Source: Dehalobacter sp. DCM
GTDB taxonomy: Bacteria; Bacillota; Desulfitobacteriia; Desulfitobacteriales; Syntrophobotulaceae
Reading direction: 5' to 3'
Assembly (NCBI RefSeq): GCF_024972775.1
Contig: NZ_CP092282.1
Location: forward strand, 1,054,001-1,118,000
Length of the DNA stretch: 64,000 bases
The notes under the pieces were generated by a model. It was not told the origin of the DNA, searched no databases, and saw only the letters and a list, made by a program, of their open reading frames with translations. A program made the position numbers and the translations under genes. This document shows positions 29,561-38,304 of this stretch, piece after piece. The first letter of the stretch is position 1. Every line of letters begins with the position of its first letter.

Positions 29561-30526
29561 TTGAAATATCAGGAAATGTCTAAAACGATAAAAGAAATTT
29601 TAGGATTGCGTTGGGATCCGGTAGCAGTCCGTATGATGCGGCGGGGCGAAGAACGTCCTCCGGAAACAATTGAGCCGAATATTCCGTTGCGGCACTGCCA
29701 ATCCGTCATCGTCGCCCGCAGAGGGAATTGTTTGTATATGCCGCCGCGCAGCCATGCCTGTCCGGATGGCTCAGGTATATTGGGGCTTGTAGAAATGTCC
29801 GAAAAGTTTAAATCAGGCGAACTGTATTTGCTTTTTAAGAAGATGCCAAACATTGAGACGGCCCAAAAGATGATCGGATCGCGGCTGGAATTTGAGCCTT
29901 ACAGTTATGAGGCCACACTGCTTGCGCCACTTGATCAGGCTACCTTTGAGCCGGATGTTGTCATATTCACACTCTACCCGGAACAGGCAATGTGGATGTG
30001 CTGTGCCCAGACTTATAGTAACGGCGAACGGCAAAACTTCAGGACATCTGGTTTTAATTCAGCTTGTTCGGATTTGATTATTCAGCCCATGAAAACTGGA
30101 GAAATGAATATTTCCTTCGGTTGTTACGGTGCGAGGGCATCGAGTGAGATCAATGATTTTGAACTTTATTTATCCGTACCAACAGCGATGTTGGAACCAA
30201 TCGTTGAGTCCTTGCAAAAGCTGGGGCAAAAGAGTATTCCGGAGGAAAGACGGAAGATCTATATCCATCCGGTTATGGATAAAATCGGGTCCAGGCGGGG
30301 TGAGAGCAAAAAAGGGGAAGAAGCTTCCGCGATAGATATCTTTATTGACGGCGACCTATGTACAGGCTGCGAGTTATGTGTGGCGTTCTGCCCAGCCAGC
30401 GTCCTGGAAATCAAAGAGACGGACGAGGGCAAAAAGGCCCAGGCGGTAAAACCGGAATTGTGCAGTTTGTGTTATACGTGTTCCGGGCAATGTCCGCAGC
30501 GCGCGATAAAAATAGCTTATCTTTAA
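29561..30526 (+). CDS. DUF169 protein with C-terminal 2[4Fe-4S] ferredoxin domain
   Basis: A 321-residue protein. Residues 1 to about 235 are DUF169, with GLRWDPVAVRMM, a cysteine in LRHCQSV and PLDQATFEPDVVIFTLYPEQAM. Residues from about 262 carry CTGCELCVAFCPA and CSLCYTCSGQCPQRA, a bacterial two-cluster ferredoxin. The start is a TTG, with AAGGGGA 7 bases upstream. DUF169 proteins are common in anaerobes but have no settled function. Confidence 0.8.
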   Translation: MKYQEMSKTIKEILGLRWDPVAVRMMRRGEERPPETIEPNIPLRHCQSVIVARRGNCLYMPPRSHACPDGSGILGLVEMSEKFKSGELYLLFKKMPNIETAQKMIGSRLEFEPYSYEATLLAPLDQATFEPDVVIFTLYPEQAMWMCCAQTYSNGERQNFRTSGFNSACSDLIIQPMKTGEMNISFGCYGARASSEINDFELYLSVPTAMLEPIVESLQKLGQKSIPEERRKIYIHPVMDKIGSRRGESKKGEEASAIDIFIDGDLCTGCELCVAFCPASVLEIKETDEGKKAQAVKPELCSLCYTCSGQCPQRAIKIAYL

Positions 30527-30618
30527 TCTTATCTCGAAGAGAATAAACTAAAAACAATATAAAATAATAATAGGAAACTCAAAAAATTGAAATCAGAAAA
30601 TAGAAATTAGAATTCAGG

Positions 30619-30668
30619 AACTGCCGGGAATAGCTTTAAGGTATATTTTATTCGCGGCAGTTTTTTTT
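30619..30668 (+). terminator. Rho-independent terminator after the DUF169 gene
   Basis: AACTGCCG (30619-30626) pairs with CGGCAGTT (30655-30662), followed by a run of eight Ts. Confidence 0.85.
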
Positions 30669-30789
30669 AATTGCTAAAATCAGTTATAATCATATTATTA
30701 AACAGCATAAGCGAAAATCTCCGTAGCACCCTCACCATCATGTTTTATATAACAAAAATTCTTTATATATCATCAAGGAGGCTGGCGGC

Positions 30790-31575
30790 ATGGCTGTGGC
30801 ATTTAAAATATTAGGGACTGGTGCGGGTCCCGGTATCCCTTCCTATTACTGCGACTGTATTTCTTGTAATGAGGCCAGGGAGAACCCTTGTCTGGCGCGA
30901 ACCCGCAGCGGTGCCGTTGTTAACACCGGCAAAGAAACCGTTCTGATCGACGCCTCGGCGGACATGCGGGCACAGCTGGTTAGGGAAGACATACGTCATG
31001 TGGATGTGGTGTTTATCTCCCACTGGCACTATGACCATTTTGGAGGCTTAGGCGACCTGGAGTATTATGTCCGTCTTTATCGCAAGGAAAAAATTAAGCT
31101 CTTTCTGCCGCCGGATGCCCTCGAGGAATTCGAAGCCGCTTATCCGTTTTTGTTGGACGTCTTTGATATCGCTCTCTGGCAGTTTGGCGAAAAGTACACC
31201 TTTGGTGAATGTGACCTGATACCGCTGCCGGCAAACCACAGTCGGCAAACCGCCGGTTTTGTCCTGGAAGCAAAGCAGCGGTTGGCGTATTTTACGGATA
31301 CAGCGGGCTTACCGGAGGAAACTGCGGCCCGGATCCGGGGGATAGATTATCTGATCTGCGATGCAACCTTTTATAAAGACAACTGGTATCCTCACAGCCA
31401 CCAATCGGTGGCGCAAGCCATCCAGCTGGGACAGGACCTGAACGCGCAAAGCACTATTTTAACCCATATGGCCATGCATTACAGTGAACCGGTCACCGTC
31501 GCCCAACTGACAGAACAGTTACAGGCTTATTCGAGTGCCGTGTTAGCCTATGATGGGATGGTTATCACTCTTTAA
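30790..31575 (+). CDS. MBL-fold metallohydrolase, PhnP-like
   Basis: A 261-residue metallo-beta-lactamase-fold phosphodiesterase-type protein. It has the metal motif SHWHYDHFGG, an N-terminal GTGAGPGIPSYYCDCISCNEA with cysteines like the structural-zinc site of PhnP, FTDTAGLPEE and a late histidine in HSHQSVAQAI. No phn genes are nearby, so it is not assigned to C-P lyase. The ATG follows AAGGAGG. It is a single-gene unit. Confidence 0.82.
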   Translation: MAVAFKILGTGAGPGIPSYYCDCISCNEARENPCLARTRSGAVVNTGKETVLIDASADMRAQLVREDIRHVDVVFISHWHYDHFGGLGDLEYYVRLYRKEKIKLFLPPDALEEFEAAYPFLLDVFDIALWQFGEKYTFGECDLIPLPANHSRQTAGFVLEAKQRLAYFTDTAGLPEETAARIRGIDYLICDATFYKDNWYPHSHQSVAQAIQLGQDLNAQSTILTHMAMHYSEPVTVAQLTEQLQAYSSAVLAYDGMVITL

Positions 31576-31748
31576 AGTGAAGTAAGAGAATTCGTCTTGC
31601 GGATGATACCTTTCCACTAACGGGTTCCATTCTGAGGTGCAAAAACAAAAATACTTTTTTAACAGGTGAACCAATGTATTTATACTTGAATTGATTAGGT
31701 GAAAACGATTTTAGGTCTGAGCTCTTGTTGCTCATATAAAAAAATAAT

Positions 31749-31785
31749 GGACAATACATATTTTATATGACTAATATGATTGTCC
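31749..31785. terminator. Inverted repeat between convergent MBL and gntR genes
   Basis: GGACAAT (31749-31755) and ATTGTCC (31779-31785) with partly pairing interior. It lies between genes that converge, so a bidirectional terminator is plausible, but the stem is short. Confidence 0.4.
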
Positions 31786-31851
31786 GTTTGTTTAGCTATA
31801 GATTCCCGTTAGATTACTTATTTTACTTATATAATATTACTGACTTTCCTA

Positions 31852-32499
31852 TCATTTCGAATAATATTCAGCAATTGGTCGTAGCCAATTGTTTCGTGCG
31901 ATTTTATTAGCAGTTGCACTATCTTGACCTTCAAAAGCTTGTAGAATTGTTTCATGTTCATCAACCGAGTCATGTTTAAGGATTATAGAATTATGAAAAA
32001 AAAGTCTGCGAACATGGGCTTGAAGCATTGATATCGTGTTGCTGATATACGCATTTTGCGTTACTTCTACAATCTCTCTATGAAATTGTTCGTCCAGTTT
32101 TAATGCGGAATAATAATTACCTTTCTTAATAGCTTGTGAAAACTCCGTGTTAATTCGGCGTAGAGAATCTATGTCCTGTTGATTAATAACAGATGTTGCT
32201 AGCTCTGCGGCTAAAGCCTGTAATACTGCCAAAGGAGGTAAAATTTTAGAAATATCTTCTTTATTTACCGCTGTGACCTGTGTAGCCACTCCTGGATGCA
32301 TTACAACGAAACCGTGAACAGCAAGTAATTGTAAAGCTTCCCTTATGGGAGTTCGGCTTACCCCCAAAGCTTCTGCTAGTTCAACATCATTTAGCTTTTC
32401 TTCGGGTTTCAGAGTACCATCTATAATCCATTCTTGTATTTGTATAAACGCACGTTCTTTTGCAGATTTAGGAGCGGTAAAGTTTCTTGGTATAGGCAT
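31852..32499 (-). CDS. GntR-family transcriptional regulator, FCD/VanR type
   Basis: A 215-residue regulator: N-terminal winged helix (LNDVELAEALGVSRTPIREALQLL), C-terminal all-helical FCD ligand domain (DEQFHREIVE, with HEHETILQ-type histidines in DSVDEHETILQAFEG). FCD members bind organic acids. It is divergent from the LysE gene, with repeated ATATGCAATATATT sequences between them, so it probably controls that exporter. Confidence 0.85.
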   Translation of the reverse strand: MPIPRNFTAPKSAKERAFIQIQEWIIDGTLKPEEKLNDVELAEALGVSRTPIREALQLLAVHGFVVMHPGVATQVTAVNKEDISKILPPLAVLQALAAELATSVINQQDIDSLRRINTEFSQAIKKGNYYSALKLDEQFHREIVEVTQNAYISNTISMLQAHVRRLFFHNSIILKHDSVDEHETILQAFEGQDSATANKIARNNWLRPIAEYYSK

Positions 32500-32557
32500 T
32501 AACGGTCTCCCTCTGATATTTAACTATTTTATACATAGTATATTACTGAAATAAATT

Positions 32558-32627
32558 ATATGCAATATATTGAAATAGCAAACCATGGATGATACTCTTT
32601 ATATATAATAGAGATATGCAATATATT
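32558..32627. promoter_or_regulatory. Paired 14-bp direct repeats, candidate GntR operators, with -10 TATAAT
   Basis: ATATGCAATATATT occurs at 32558-32571 and 32614-32627, 56 bases apart. A -10 TATAAT for the lysE direction lies at 32604-32609, just before the second repeat, a good position for repression. Confidence 0.55.
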
Positions 32628-32652
32628 ACATTGGTATTTTGGGAGGATTACT

Positions 32653-33291
32653 TTGGAAAATCTGGCTATGTATATTTTAATCGCAATAATGATGGTAATA
32701 GCACCAGGGGTAGATACGATTTTAATAACTAAAAATACTCTAACTCTTGGAAGAAGGGCAGGGCGGTTTACAACTCTTGGTATTGCAACAGGTCTTTCAG
32801 TTTGGACAATAGTAGCAGTGCTTGGTTTAGCGGCAATTGTTGCACAATCTATAGTCTTATTTACTACGATTAAATACTTAGGAGCGGCTTACCTAATCTT
32901 CATTGGAATTAAGACTTTCATGGCTAAGAATACTTTTTCGTTTGAAATGAATAACTTAGAGAATAATGAAGTGAGGAACCCATACATCGGTCAATATAAG
33001 AAATGTTTTTTACAAGGGTTTTTAAGTGACGCCCTTAATCCGAAAACAGTTATTGTTTATATTACTCTGATGCCCCAATTTATTAATCCACATCAAAACG
33101 TTTATTTACAGTTAGTAATATTAGGAGCCATCCTCATTTTTACGGCTATTGTATGGTTTTTAGTTGTGGTTTATATTTTAGATTATATTCGTATCTGGTT
33201 TAATAAAAAGGAAGTCCAAAATATTTTTAACAAACTGACAGGGCTTATGTTAGTTTCACTTGCAGTTAAACTCGCTTTGGAAAAGAGATAG
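32653..33291 (+). CDS. LysE/RhtB-family amino-acid exporter
   Basis: A 212-residue inner-membrane protein with about six hydrophobic segments, the N-terminal pattern MVIAPGVDTILITKNTLTLGRRAG (LysE family PGP motif, here APG) and GFLSDALNPKTVIVY (conserved NPK). The start is TTG at 32653, with GGGAGG upstream. Probably under the divergent GntR regulator. Substrate not determinable. Confidence 0.85.
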   Translation: MENLAMYILIAIMMVIAPGVDTILITKNTLTLGRRAGRFTTLGIATGLSVWTIVAVLGLAAIVAQSIVLFTTIKYLGAAYLIFIGIKTFMAKNTFSFEMNNLENNEVRNPYIGQYKKCFLQGFLSDALNPKTVIVYITLMPQFINPHQNVYLQLVILGAILIFTAIVWFLVVVYILDYIRIWFNKKEVQNIFNKLTGLMLVSLAVKLALEKR

Positions 33292-33335
33292 TTTATTGAT
33301 TCGCGTTATTCTTATAATGGTAAATATGGATGACA

Positions 33336-33500
33336 ATGCCTGATTATAAACAACTGTATTTCCAACTCGCCGCAAAAGTAACGGATGCCATCGATATCCT
33401 CGTCGAAGCCCAGCAACAAGGGGAAAATAATTATATCCAGGAAGAAACTCACGTCATTTTGCTCAAAAAGCCTGAACAGGAAAAGGATCAGAATAAGTAA
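33336..33500 (+). CDS. Small conserved-looking hypothetical protein, 54 residues
   Basis: Short ORF M-P-D-Y-K-Q-L-Y-F-Q-L-A, rich in Q and E, predicted helical and ending EQEKDQNK. The pattern resembles a small protein often seen in Clostridia (residues DYKxLYFxLxxxxTDAIxIL), which supports it being real. An in-frame ATG two codons upstream (33330) is also possible; no strong Shine-Dalgarno is seen. A hairpin follows 7 bases after the stop. Confidence 0.6.
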   Translation: MPDYKQLYFQLAAKVTDAIDILVEAQQQGENNYIQEETHVILLKKPEQEKDQNK

Positions 33501-33507
33501 ATGGCAT

Positions 33508-33543
33508 CGAGTCATGGCGCTTTAGCTAAGCCGCCATGACTCG
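33508..33543. terminator. Perfect 12-bp hairpin between convergent small genes
   Basis: CGAGTCATGGCG (33508-33519) and its exact complement (33532-33543) with a 12-base loop. It lies between the plus-strand 54-residue gene and the minus-strand DUF2922 gene. No T-run, so efficiency is uncertain. Confidence 0.6.
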
Positions 33544-33632
33544 AAACCGTTATCAAGGCGAGAATCATCACACCAGACAGCTTGTCTACCCGTTAAAACT
33601 TATCGGGATTGTATTAATAGCCATTATTCGGA

Positions 33633-33872
33633 TTATGCCTCCGGTGGGTCGTACAAGTCGTCGGTGGTTGTGTCAACGACTTTGATATCTCTTATTCCGG
33701 TAAGCGCACCACTGGAGGTCAGGAATATATCGCTTGTTATAATCGTGTTCATCACAGCCATGACTTCAGCCTGCAACAGACCTGTCTTTGGATTCGGCAC
33801 AGTAACCGCCAAGGTTTTACCGCCGGCGGTTGTGAAGGTAAGTCTCAGGACGCGATTATTTGTTATCGCCAT
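33633..33872 (-). CDS. DUF2922 small protein
   Basis: 79 residues, matching the small DUF2922 family (VLRLTFTTAGGKTLAVTVPNPK and a TSSGALTGIRDIKVVDTTT end). Function unknown. It follows the DUF1659 gene on the same strand, the arrangement common in Clostridia and Bacilli. The rightward neighbour on the minus strand is the DUF1659 gene at 33908. Confidence 0.75.
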   Translation of the reverse strand: MAITNNRVLRLTFTTAGGKTLAVTVPNPKTGLLQAEVMAVMNTIITSDIFLTSSGALTGIRDIKVVDTTTDDLYDPPEA

Positions 33873-33907
33873 AAGCGCACCTCCTTTGGATCGGATTTGG
33901 CCGTCGG

Positions 33908-34141
33908 TTATTCATTGGTTAACTCGAAATTTTTACGATAAAGCACGTCGATAACCGGATATTGTGACAGACTGAATAACGCCTGTGCTGCGTCATAGAG
34001 TGCTTGTTCCGTGGCGTTGGCGCGCACATCACTCAGGCTTTTTTGCCGGGTTATCGGAGCGCCAACGCTGGTCTCGCCTGTTTGGTAGGCGACGACCAGC
34101 GTTGAATTCAACGGTGTAGAGACAACTGCCAAATTTCTCAC
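33908..34141 (-). CDS. DUF1659 small protein
   Basis: 77 residues with the DUF1659 pattern (STLVVAYQTGETSVGAPITRQKSLSDVRANATEQALYDAAQALFSLSQ). Usually encoded directly upstream of DUF2922, as here (35-base gap). Function unknown. On the minus strand AAGGGTGTGAGAA sits at the start. Confidence 0.75.
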   Translation of the reverse strand: MRNLAVVSTPLNSTLVVAYQTGETSVGAPITRQKSLSDVRANATEQALYDAAQALFSLSQYPVIDVLYRKNFELTNE

Positions 34142-34486
34142 ACCCTTTCATATAAATTGACAGACCGCTTGGATTTGGCCAGTCCTTATAGTCTATGATG
34201 ATGTTTGTCCAAAGGTATATAAAACAAGTCAATGATTTTTTTATCAAGGGGATGCAGGAGCGAATGGGGAGTAAATAAGATCTGAGGAATTTGGAAAATA
34301 AATTCTGGATTAAATAGCGATCAATTCTTGAGGAAACAGCATTTCCGTTAATTTGTCAAATCTGGTATAATACTGATCATAGGAAACCTCCGAAATACTG
34401 GTATTTTTGGTTTGTGGTAATTCTCATTATACCAAATTTGGCGGTTTTCTTATTGTATTTAAAGATAATGAGGATAGGAATCATTA
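34142..34486. promoter_or_regulatory. Intergenic region with an extended -10 and an imperfect inverted repeat
   Basis: No gene seen. CTGG-TATAAT at 34362-34371 gives an extended -10 for the downstream reductase. An imperfect inverted repeat (about 34357-34371, AAATCTGGTATAAT, against ATTATACCAAATTT near 34425-34439) overlaps it and could be an operator. Confidence 0.4.
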
Positions 34487-35506
34487 ATGGCTGAGTTATT
34501 TTCATCTCTACAAATCAAGGGTTTGACCCTGAAAAATCGGCTGGTCATGCCCCCTATGGCCCTGGATAATGCAGCTGAAAACGGTGAAATAACGGAGGAA
34601 CAAATTGACCATTATACGGTGCGCGCCAGACCTGATAATATCTTAAATACCGGGATTGGTCTGATCATTGTCGAACATACCTTCATCCATCCGAAAGGGA
34701 AGTCCCATGTGAGACAATTGGGAATCGATGATGATGCAAAAATATCCGGACTGAAGTATATGACGGAAGCGGTACACCAGGAGGGGGTTCCGCTAGGGAT
34801 ACAAATTACGCATGCCGGAGCCAGAGCACTTTATAACCCTGTAGCACCTTCTGCTGAATTCTGTCCGCATATTATACGCAACAAACCGATGACAGATCCC
34901 AATGATCCGCCGCATGAACTTACTGTCGCCGAGATCAGCGATATTATTCAATACTTTGCCGATGCAGCACGCAGAGCGAAAAAAGCCGGATTTGATCTTA
35001 TAGAAATTCATGGTGCTCATGGTTACCTGCTCAATCAGTTTTATTCCCCGCTTACCAATAAGCGGACAGATAACTATGGCGGGTCGTTAGTTAATCGCAT
35101 GCGTTTTCCGTGTGAGGTTATCAGCGCGGTAAGAGAAGCTGTAGGGTCGGATATGCCTGTATTTTATCGATTAGGAGCCGATGATCGTCTGCCGGGAGGG
35201 ACTACGATTCAAGACAGTATTGAAGCGGTACCGTATTTTATTAAGGCAGGGATCGATTGTCTTGATCTGTCCGGCGGGATTTGCGGGTATCTGAAGAACG
35301 GACCGGAAGCATTCTTTGCCTATATGGCCGAAGCGTTAAAACCCGTTGTCCATATTCCCGTACTCGTTACCGGTGGAATAAAAACGGTTCAGACTGCAGT
35401 GGAATTGGTCAAGAATGATACCACTGACCTGGTTGGTGTCGGACGGGCGATGCTTTCGGATCCGGATTGGGCGAGGAATGCCCGAAAGGCTGTAAGCCCC
35501 TGTTAG
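34487..35506 (+). CDS. Old Yellow Enzyme-type NADH:flavin oxidoreductase
   Basis: A 339-residue FMN TIM barrel: LKNRLVMPPMALD at the N-terminus, IQITHAGARA, IHGAHGYLLNQFYSPLTNKRTDNYGGS (catalytic region), and the FMN phosphate loop VTGGIKTVQTA..VGVGRAMLSDP. It is the short form without the C-terminal Fe-S/FAD domains of 2,4-dienoyl-CoA reductase. Likely an ene-reductase; substrate unknown. The phosphotransferase gene follows after 36 bases. Confidence 0.88.
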   Translation: MAELFSSLQIKGLTLKNRLVMPPMALDNAAENGEITEEQIDHYTVRARPDNILNTGIGLIIVEHTFIHPKGKSHVRQLGIDDDAKISGLKYMTEAVHQEGVPLGIQITHAGARALYNPVAPSAEFCPHIIRNKPMTDPNDPPHELTVAEISDIIQYFADAARRAKKAGFDLIEIHGAHGYLLNQFYSPLTNKRTDNYGGSLVNRMRFPCEVISAVREAVGSDMPVFYRLGADDRLPGGTTIQDSIEAVPYFIKAGIDCLDLSGGICGYLKNGPEAFFAYMAEALKPVVHIPVLVTGGIKTVQTAVELVKNDTTDLVGVGRAMLSDPDWARNARKAVSPC

Positions 35507-35542
35507 ATAAACGGAAAACGAGCATTAAAGAGGGATATATCC

Positions 35543-36607
35543 ATGCTGAAATATGAATTGCTTGTAAATCTGCCGGCTTATATAGAACGCAGCGATTTTA
35601 AGCGGGAGTTGGGTGTCCAAGGACAACTCACACTCCAATTTTTAGCGCAAGGTGAGTATAATATCAACTTTGTAATAGAAGGGCAGGCAGTGCCTAAACA
35701 GGATCGGAGCCTCAGATTTGTAATACGCGTCAATACTGGCAGTCAGATAAAGTCAACAAACCAAATCGCCTATGAATATCAGGCATTGGCACTATTAAGC
35801 GCCACGGGAGTAACGCCAAAGCCGTACTATTTGGATGACAGCCGATTGTGTATACCCTACGGGCTCTTGGTGATGGAATACCTTCCGGGGGAGCCGCTTG
35901 ATTATCGCCGGGATTTGACAAAGGCGGCAGAAACATTTGCGCACATCCATCGTTTAAAACCGGAGAAAACCGCAACCGATTTTCTGATCAGAGATTCTAA
36001 TCCGTTTTCCGCAATTGTGAGTGAGTCCGAGGACTTACTGACTCACTATTTCAATTGCCCGGATGCGGATCCGATAATACGCCAATTGTTAGAAAAGATA
36101 CTCTTAGAGGCAAGGGAAAGAAAAAACGGGGAAATTTATCTCCGGCAGGAACCCTGGTTGGCTGTCATTAACACGGAAGTTAATTCTCATAACTTTATTG
36201 TCAATAGAGAATGCCAAACCTGCCATCTAATCGATTGGGAGAAACCGATCTGGGGAGAACCCGCACAAGACTTAAGTATGTTTGTCATTGCTACAACTAC
36301 CCTGTGGAAAAGAAACTATCGGCTGAGCCGCGACGAAGAAACGCTCTTTATCAATGCGTATAAAAAAACATTGATAAAAGACGGTTATGATAAACATGTT
36401 AACACGTCGTATCTACCCACTTTGTCGGATCGGATTGAGATGTTCAAGTTCTTTAATTATCTCCGGGCAATTTCTTGGTGTGCGATGGCCTGGACGGAAT
36501 ATATTAAGCCGGGCCGCCCGTTGGTTAACACGGATACCTTTGCGAAAATCAAGACTTACCTTGAACCGGCGTTTTTAGTGGAATGTTTTCCCTTTGTTAA
36601 AAATTAG
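35543..36607 (+). CDS. APH-family phosphotransferase (kinase-like)
   Basis: A 354-residue protein with the aminoglycoside/choline kinase fold: N-lobe nucleotide loop FLAQGEYNINFVI, hinge LLVMEYLPGEPLD, a catalytic-loop-like NTEVNSHNFIV (the usual H-x-D is modified) and the metal aspartate in HLIDWEKPIWGEPAQDL. Substrate unknown; the family phosphorylates sugars, choline, homoserine or antibiotics. The catalytic loop starting with N instead of HxD deserves checking. Start ATG with AGAGGG upstream. Confidence 0.75.
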   Translation: MLKYELLVNLPAYIERSDFKRELGVQGQLTLQFLAQGEYNINFVIEGQAVPKQDRSLRFVIRVNTGSQIKSTNQIAYEYQALALLSATGVTPKPYYLDDSRLCIPYGLLVMEYLPGEPLDYRRDLTKAAETFAHIHRLKPEKTATDFLIRDSNPFSAIVSESEDLLTHYFNCPDADPIIRQLLEKILLEARERKNGEIYLRQEPWLAVINTEVNSHNFIVNRECQTCHLIDWEKPIWGEPAQDLSMFVIATTTLWKRNYRLSRDEETLFINAYKKTLIKDGYDKHVNTSYLPTLSDRIEMFKFFNYLRAISWCAMAWTEYIKPGRPLVNTDTFAKIKTYLEPAFLVECFPFVKN

Positions 36608-36726
36608 AGCCATATCGAAAGCATGAGGTAACACGATAGGATAGTTTTGTACAGGTAATAGATATTATCGATTATCGATTATCGAATTAGAAAAATGTAA
36701 TTGTTGAAAAGGAAATAGCAATAGTA

Positions 36727-37962
36727 ATGATAAATACAAACAACCAATTGAGTAACTCGGAAAACAAGTTGTGGACGACGCAATACTTCTTGGTGATGAT
36801 GGTCAACTTACTTACCTTTATCAACCATTTTATATTTATTGCGTTGTTGCCCGTTTATGTCATACATATTGGTGGTACGAACACCGATGCAGGGCTATTG
36901 ACCGGGCTCTTCTCAATCGCGGCACTGGTATTCCGACCGGTTTTTGGGAAATTGCTGGATAATAAAGGGCGTAAGATTGTACTCATCATGGGATTGACGC
37001 TTATCACTATTATGTCGGCGAGTTTTATCTTTACCCGTACCATTTCTTTATTGATGATTTTCAGAATCATCAATGGGATTGGTTTCAGTGCGGGGAGTAC
37101 CGCAATTAGTACTGTTGTAGCTGATATATTGCCAAAAGCCAGGCTTGCTGAGGGCATTGGGTACTTTGGTATATCCAATAACATAGCGCAGGCCATCGGT
37201 CCGCTCATCGGGCTATATATTATCCAGGGCTATGGTTATACTGCTCTTTTTGTTGCTGTTGCAGTGGTATCTTTTATCAGCATGATTTGTTCATTCCCAA
37301 TTAAATATACAAAACAGCATGCGAAAGAAAAAGAAGAGAAAGGGAAGCTAGCGGGCCAAAGCGACAGAAACACAAACATACGCTTACGCTTTTTAGAAAC
37401 CGCTCTAATATCTCCGGCCCTGATGATGTTGCTTATTGCTACTGTCTTTGGCGCAGTTCAGACTTTCGTGGCTAAATATGCACTGAGCATGGGGATCAGC
37501 AATATTGGGATATTTTTTACGGTCTATGCGTTGGCAACCATTTTTTCCCGTTTTTTTTACGGACAGTTAATCACAACGATGGGTTTGGGGAAAACCTTGG
37601 TGCCGGCCATTCTTCTTGTTATCCTGTCCCAAATAATCCTCTCATTCGCCACGACGTTATGGATGTTTATCCTTTCGGCTATTTTTTACGGGTTTGGAGC
37701 GGGATTTATTATGCCGACGCTGAATACGATCATCGTATTATTTGCATCACCCAGCAAAAAGGGAATGGCACTTGCTCTTTTCTTTAGTGCCATGGATATC
37801 GGCGTCGGGTTCAGTGCTATCATTTGGGGGATCCTATCTCAGAACTTTGGTTACCCAGTCATCTATATGGGTAGCGTCGTATCCTGCGTCCTTGCTCTAA
37901 TTATTTACGCAGTCTCATTAAAGAAAAGTCTTCACGAGCGACGACACCCTCAGGCGGATTAA
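36727..37962 (+). CDS. MFS transporter
   Basis: A 411-residue, 12-segment major facilitator. The loop 2-3 motif is GKLLDNKGRKIVL, and IISTVVADILPKARLAEGIGY resembles the drug/metabolite subgroup. A cytoplasmic loop (KEKEEKGK) splits the halves. Substrate cannot be read from the sequence. A strong terminator follows. Confidence 0.85.
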   Translation: MINTNNQLSNSENKLWTTQYFLVMMVNLLTFINHFIFIALLPVYVIHIGGTNTDAGLLTGLFSIAALVFRPVFGKLLDNKGRKIVLIMGLTLITIMSASFIFTRTISLLMIFRIINGIGFSAGSTAISTVVADILPKARLAEGIGYFGISNNIAQAIGPLIGLYIIQGYGYTALFVAVAVVSFISMICSFPIKYTKQHAKEKEEKGKLAGQSDRNTNIRLRFLETALISPALMMLLIATVFGAVQTFVAKYALSMGISNIGIFFTVYALATIFSRFFYGQLITTMGLGKTLVPAILLVILSQIILSFATTLWMFILSAIFYGFGAGFIMPTLNTIIVLFASPSKKGMALALFFSAMDIGVGFSAIIWGILSQNFGYPVIYMGSVVSCVLALIIYAVSLKKSLHERRHPQAD

Positions 37963-37991
37963 GTTTATATAATATAGAAAATTTTTATTTT

Positions 37992-38028
37992 GCATCATAG
38001 GGATAACCATTACCTATGGTGCTTTTTT
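37992..38028 (+). terminator. Terminator after the MFS gene
   Basis: GCATCATAGG (37992-38001) pairs with CCTATGGTGC (38013-38022, one G-T), followed by six Ts. It isolates the following molybdoenzyme operon. Confidence 0.85.
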
Positions 38029-38047
38029 ATTTAGTAAGTCGCTAGCA

Positions 38048-38154
38048 AATCTTAAATCGACATGGCTATCTCAAAACTAGATAAAGCGTTAACTTTGCTT
38101 ATTATCCTGGGAAAATCAACTTACCCGCTGTTCTTAATCCTAAAAAGACATGGC
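38048..38154 (+). promoter_or_regulatory. Two related 19-bp sites upstream of molybdoenzyme copy 1, candidate activator-binding sites
   Basis: AATCTTAAATCGACATGGC (38048-38066) and AATCCTAAAAAGACATGGC (38136-38154) agree at 16 of 19 positions, 88 bases apart and about 80-170 bases upstream of the -24 element. That is the distance expected for sigma-54 enhancers. The AATCCTAAAA part recurs upstream of the other sigma-54 promoters (41179, 59081; ATCCTAAAA at 52108). Confidence 0.5.
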
Positions 38155-38215
38155 GGAAAGGTATCAAGCTATAAAAAAAGCTCGAAATATCAGGGGTTTC
38201 AGCATTATTTTAACG

Positions 38216-38231
38216 TGGCATGCATTTTGCA
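38216..38231 (+). promoter_or_regulatory. Sigma-54 promoter, molybdoenzyme copy 1
   Basis: TGGCATGCATTTTGCA: -24 TGGCAT and -12 TTGCA with five bases between, matching TGGCAC-N5-TTGC(A/T) at all but one key position. It lies about 75 bases before the ATG. Confidence 0.8.
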
Positions 38232-38304
38232 TAATAATCATGCGTTCGATTAAGACGGAATTAAGCCCAATTTTCGAAACTGATTTGAAAGGAAGGTAAG
38301 CTAA

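Noticed and set aside
38062-38253. Plus-strand ORF of 63 codons in the copy 1 upstream region
   Set aside because: It has no Shine-Dalgarno, no recognisable content, and covers the sigma-54 promoter and the candidate enhancer sites.
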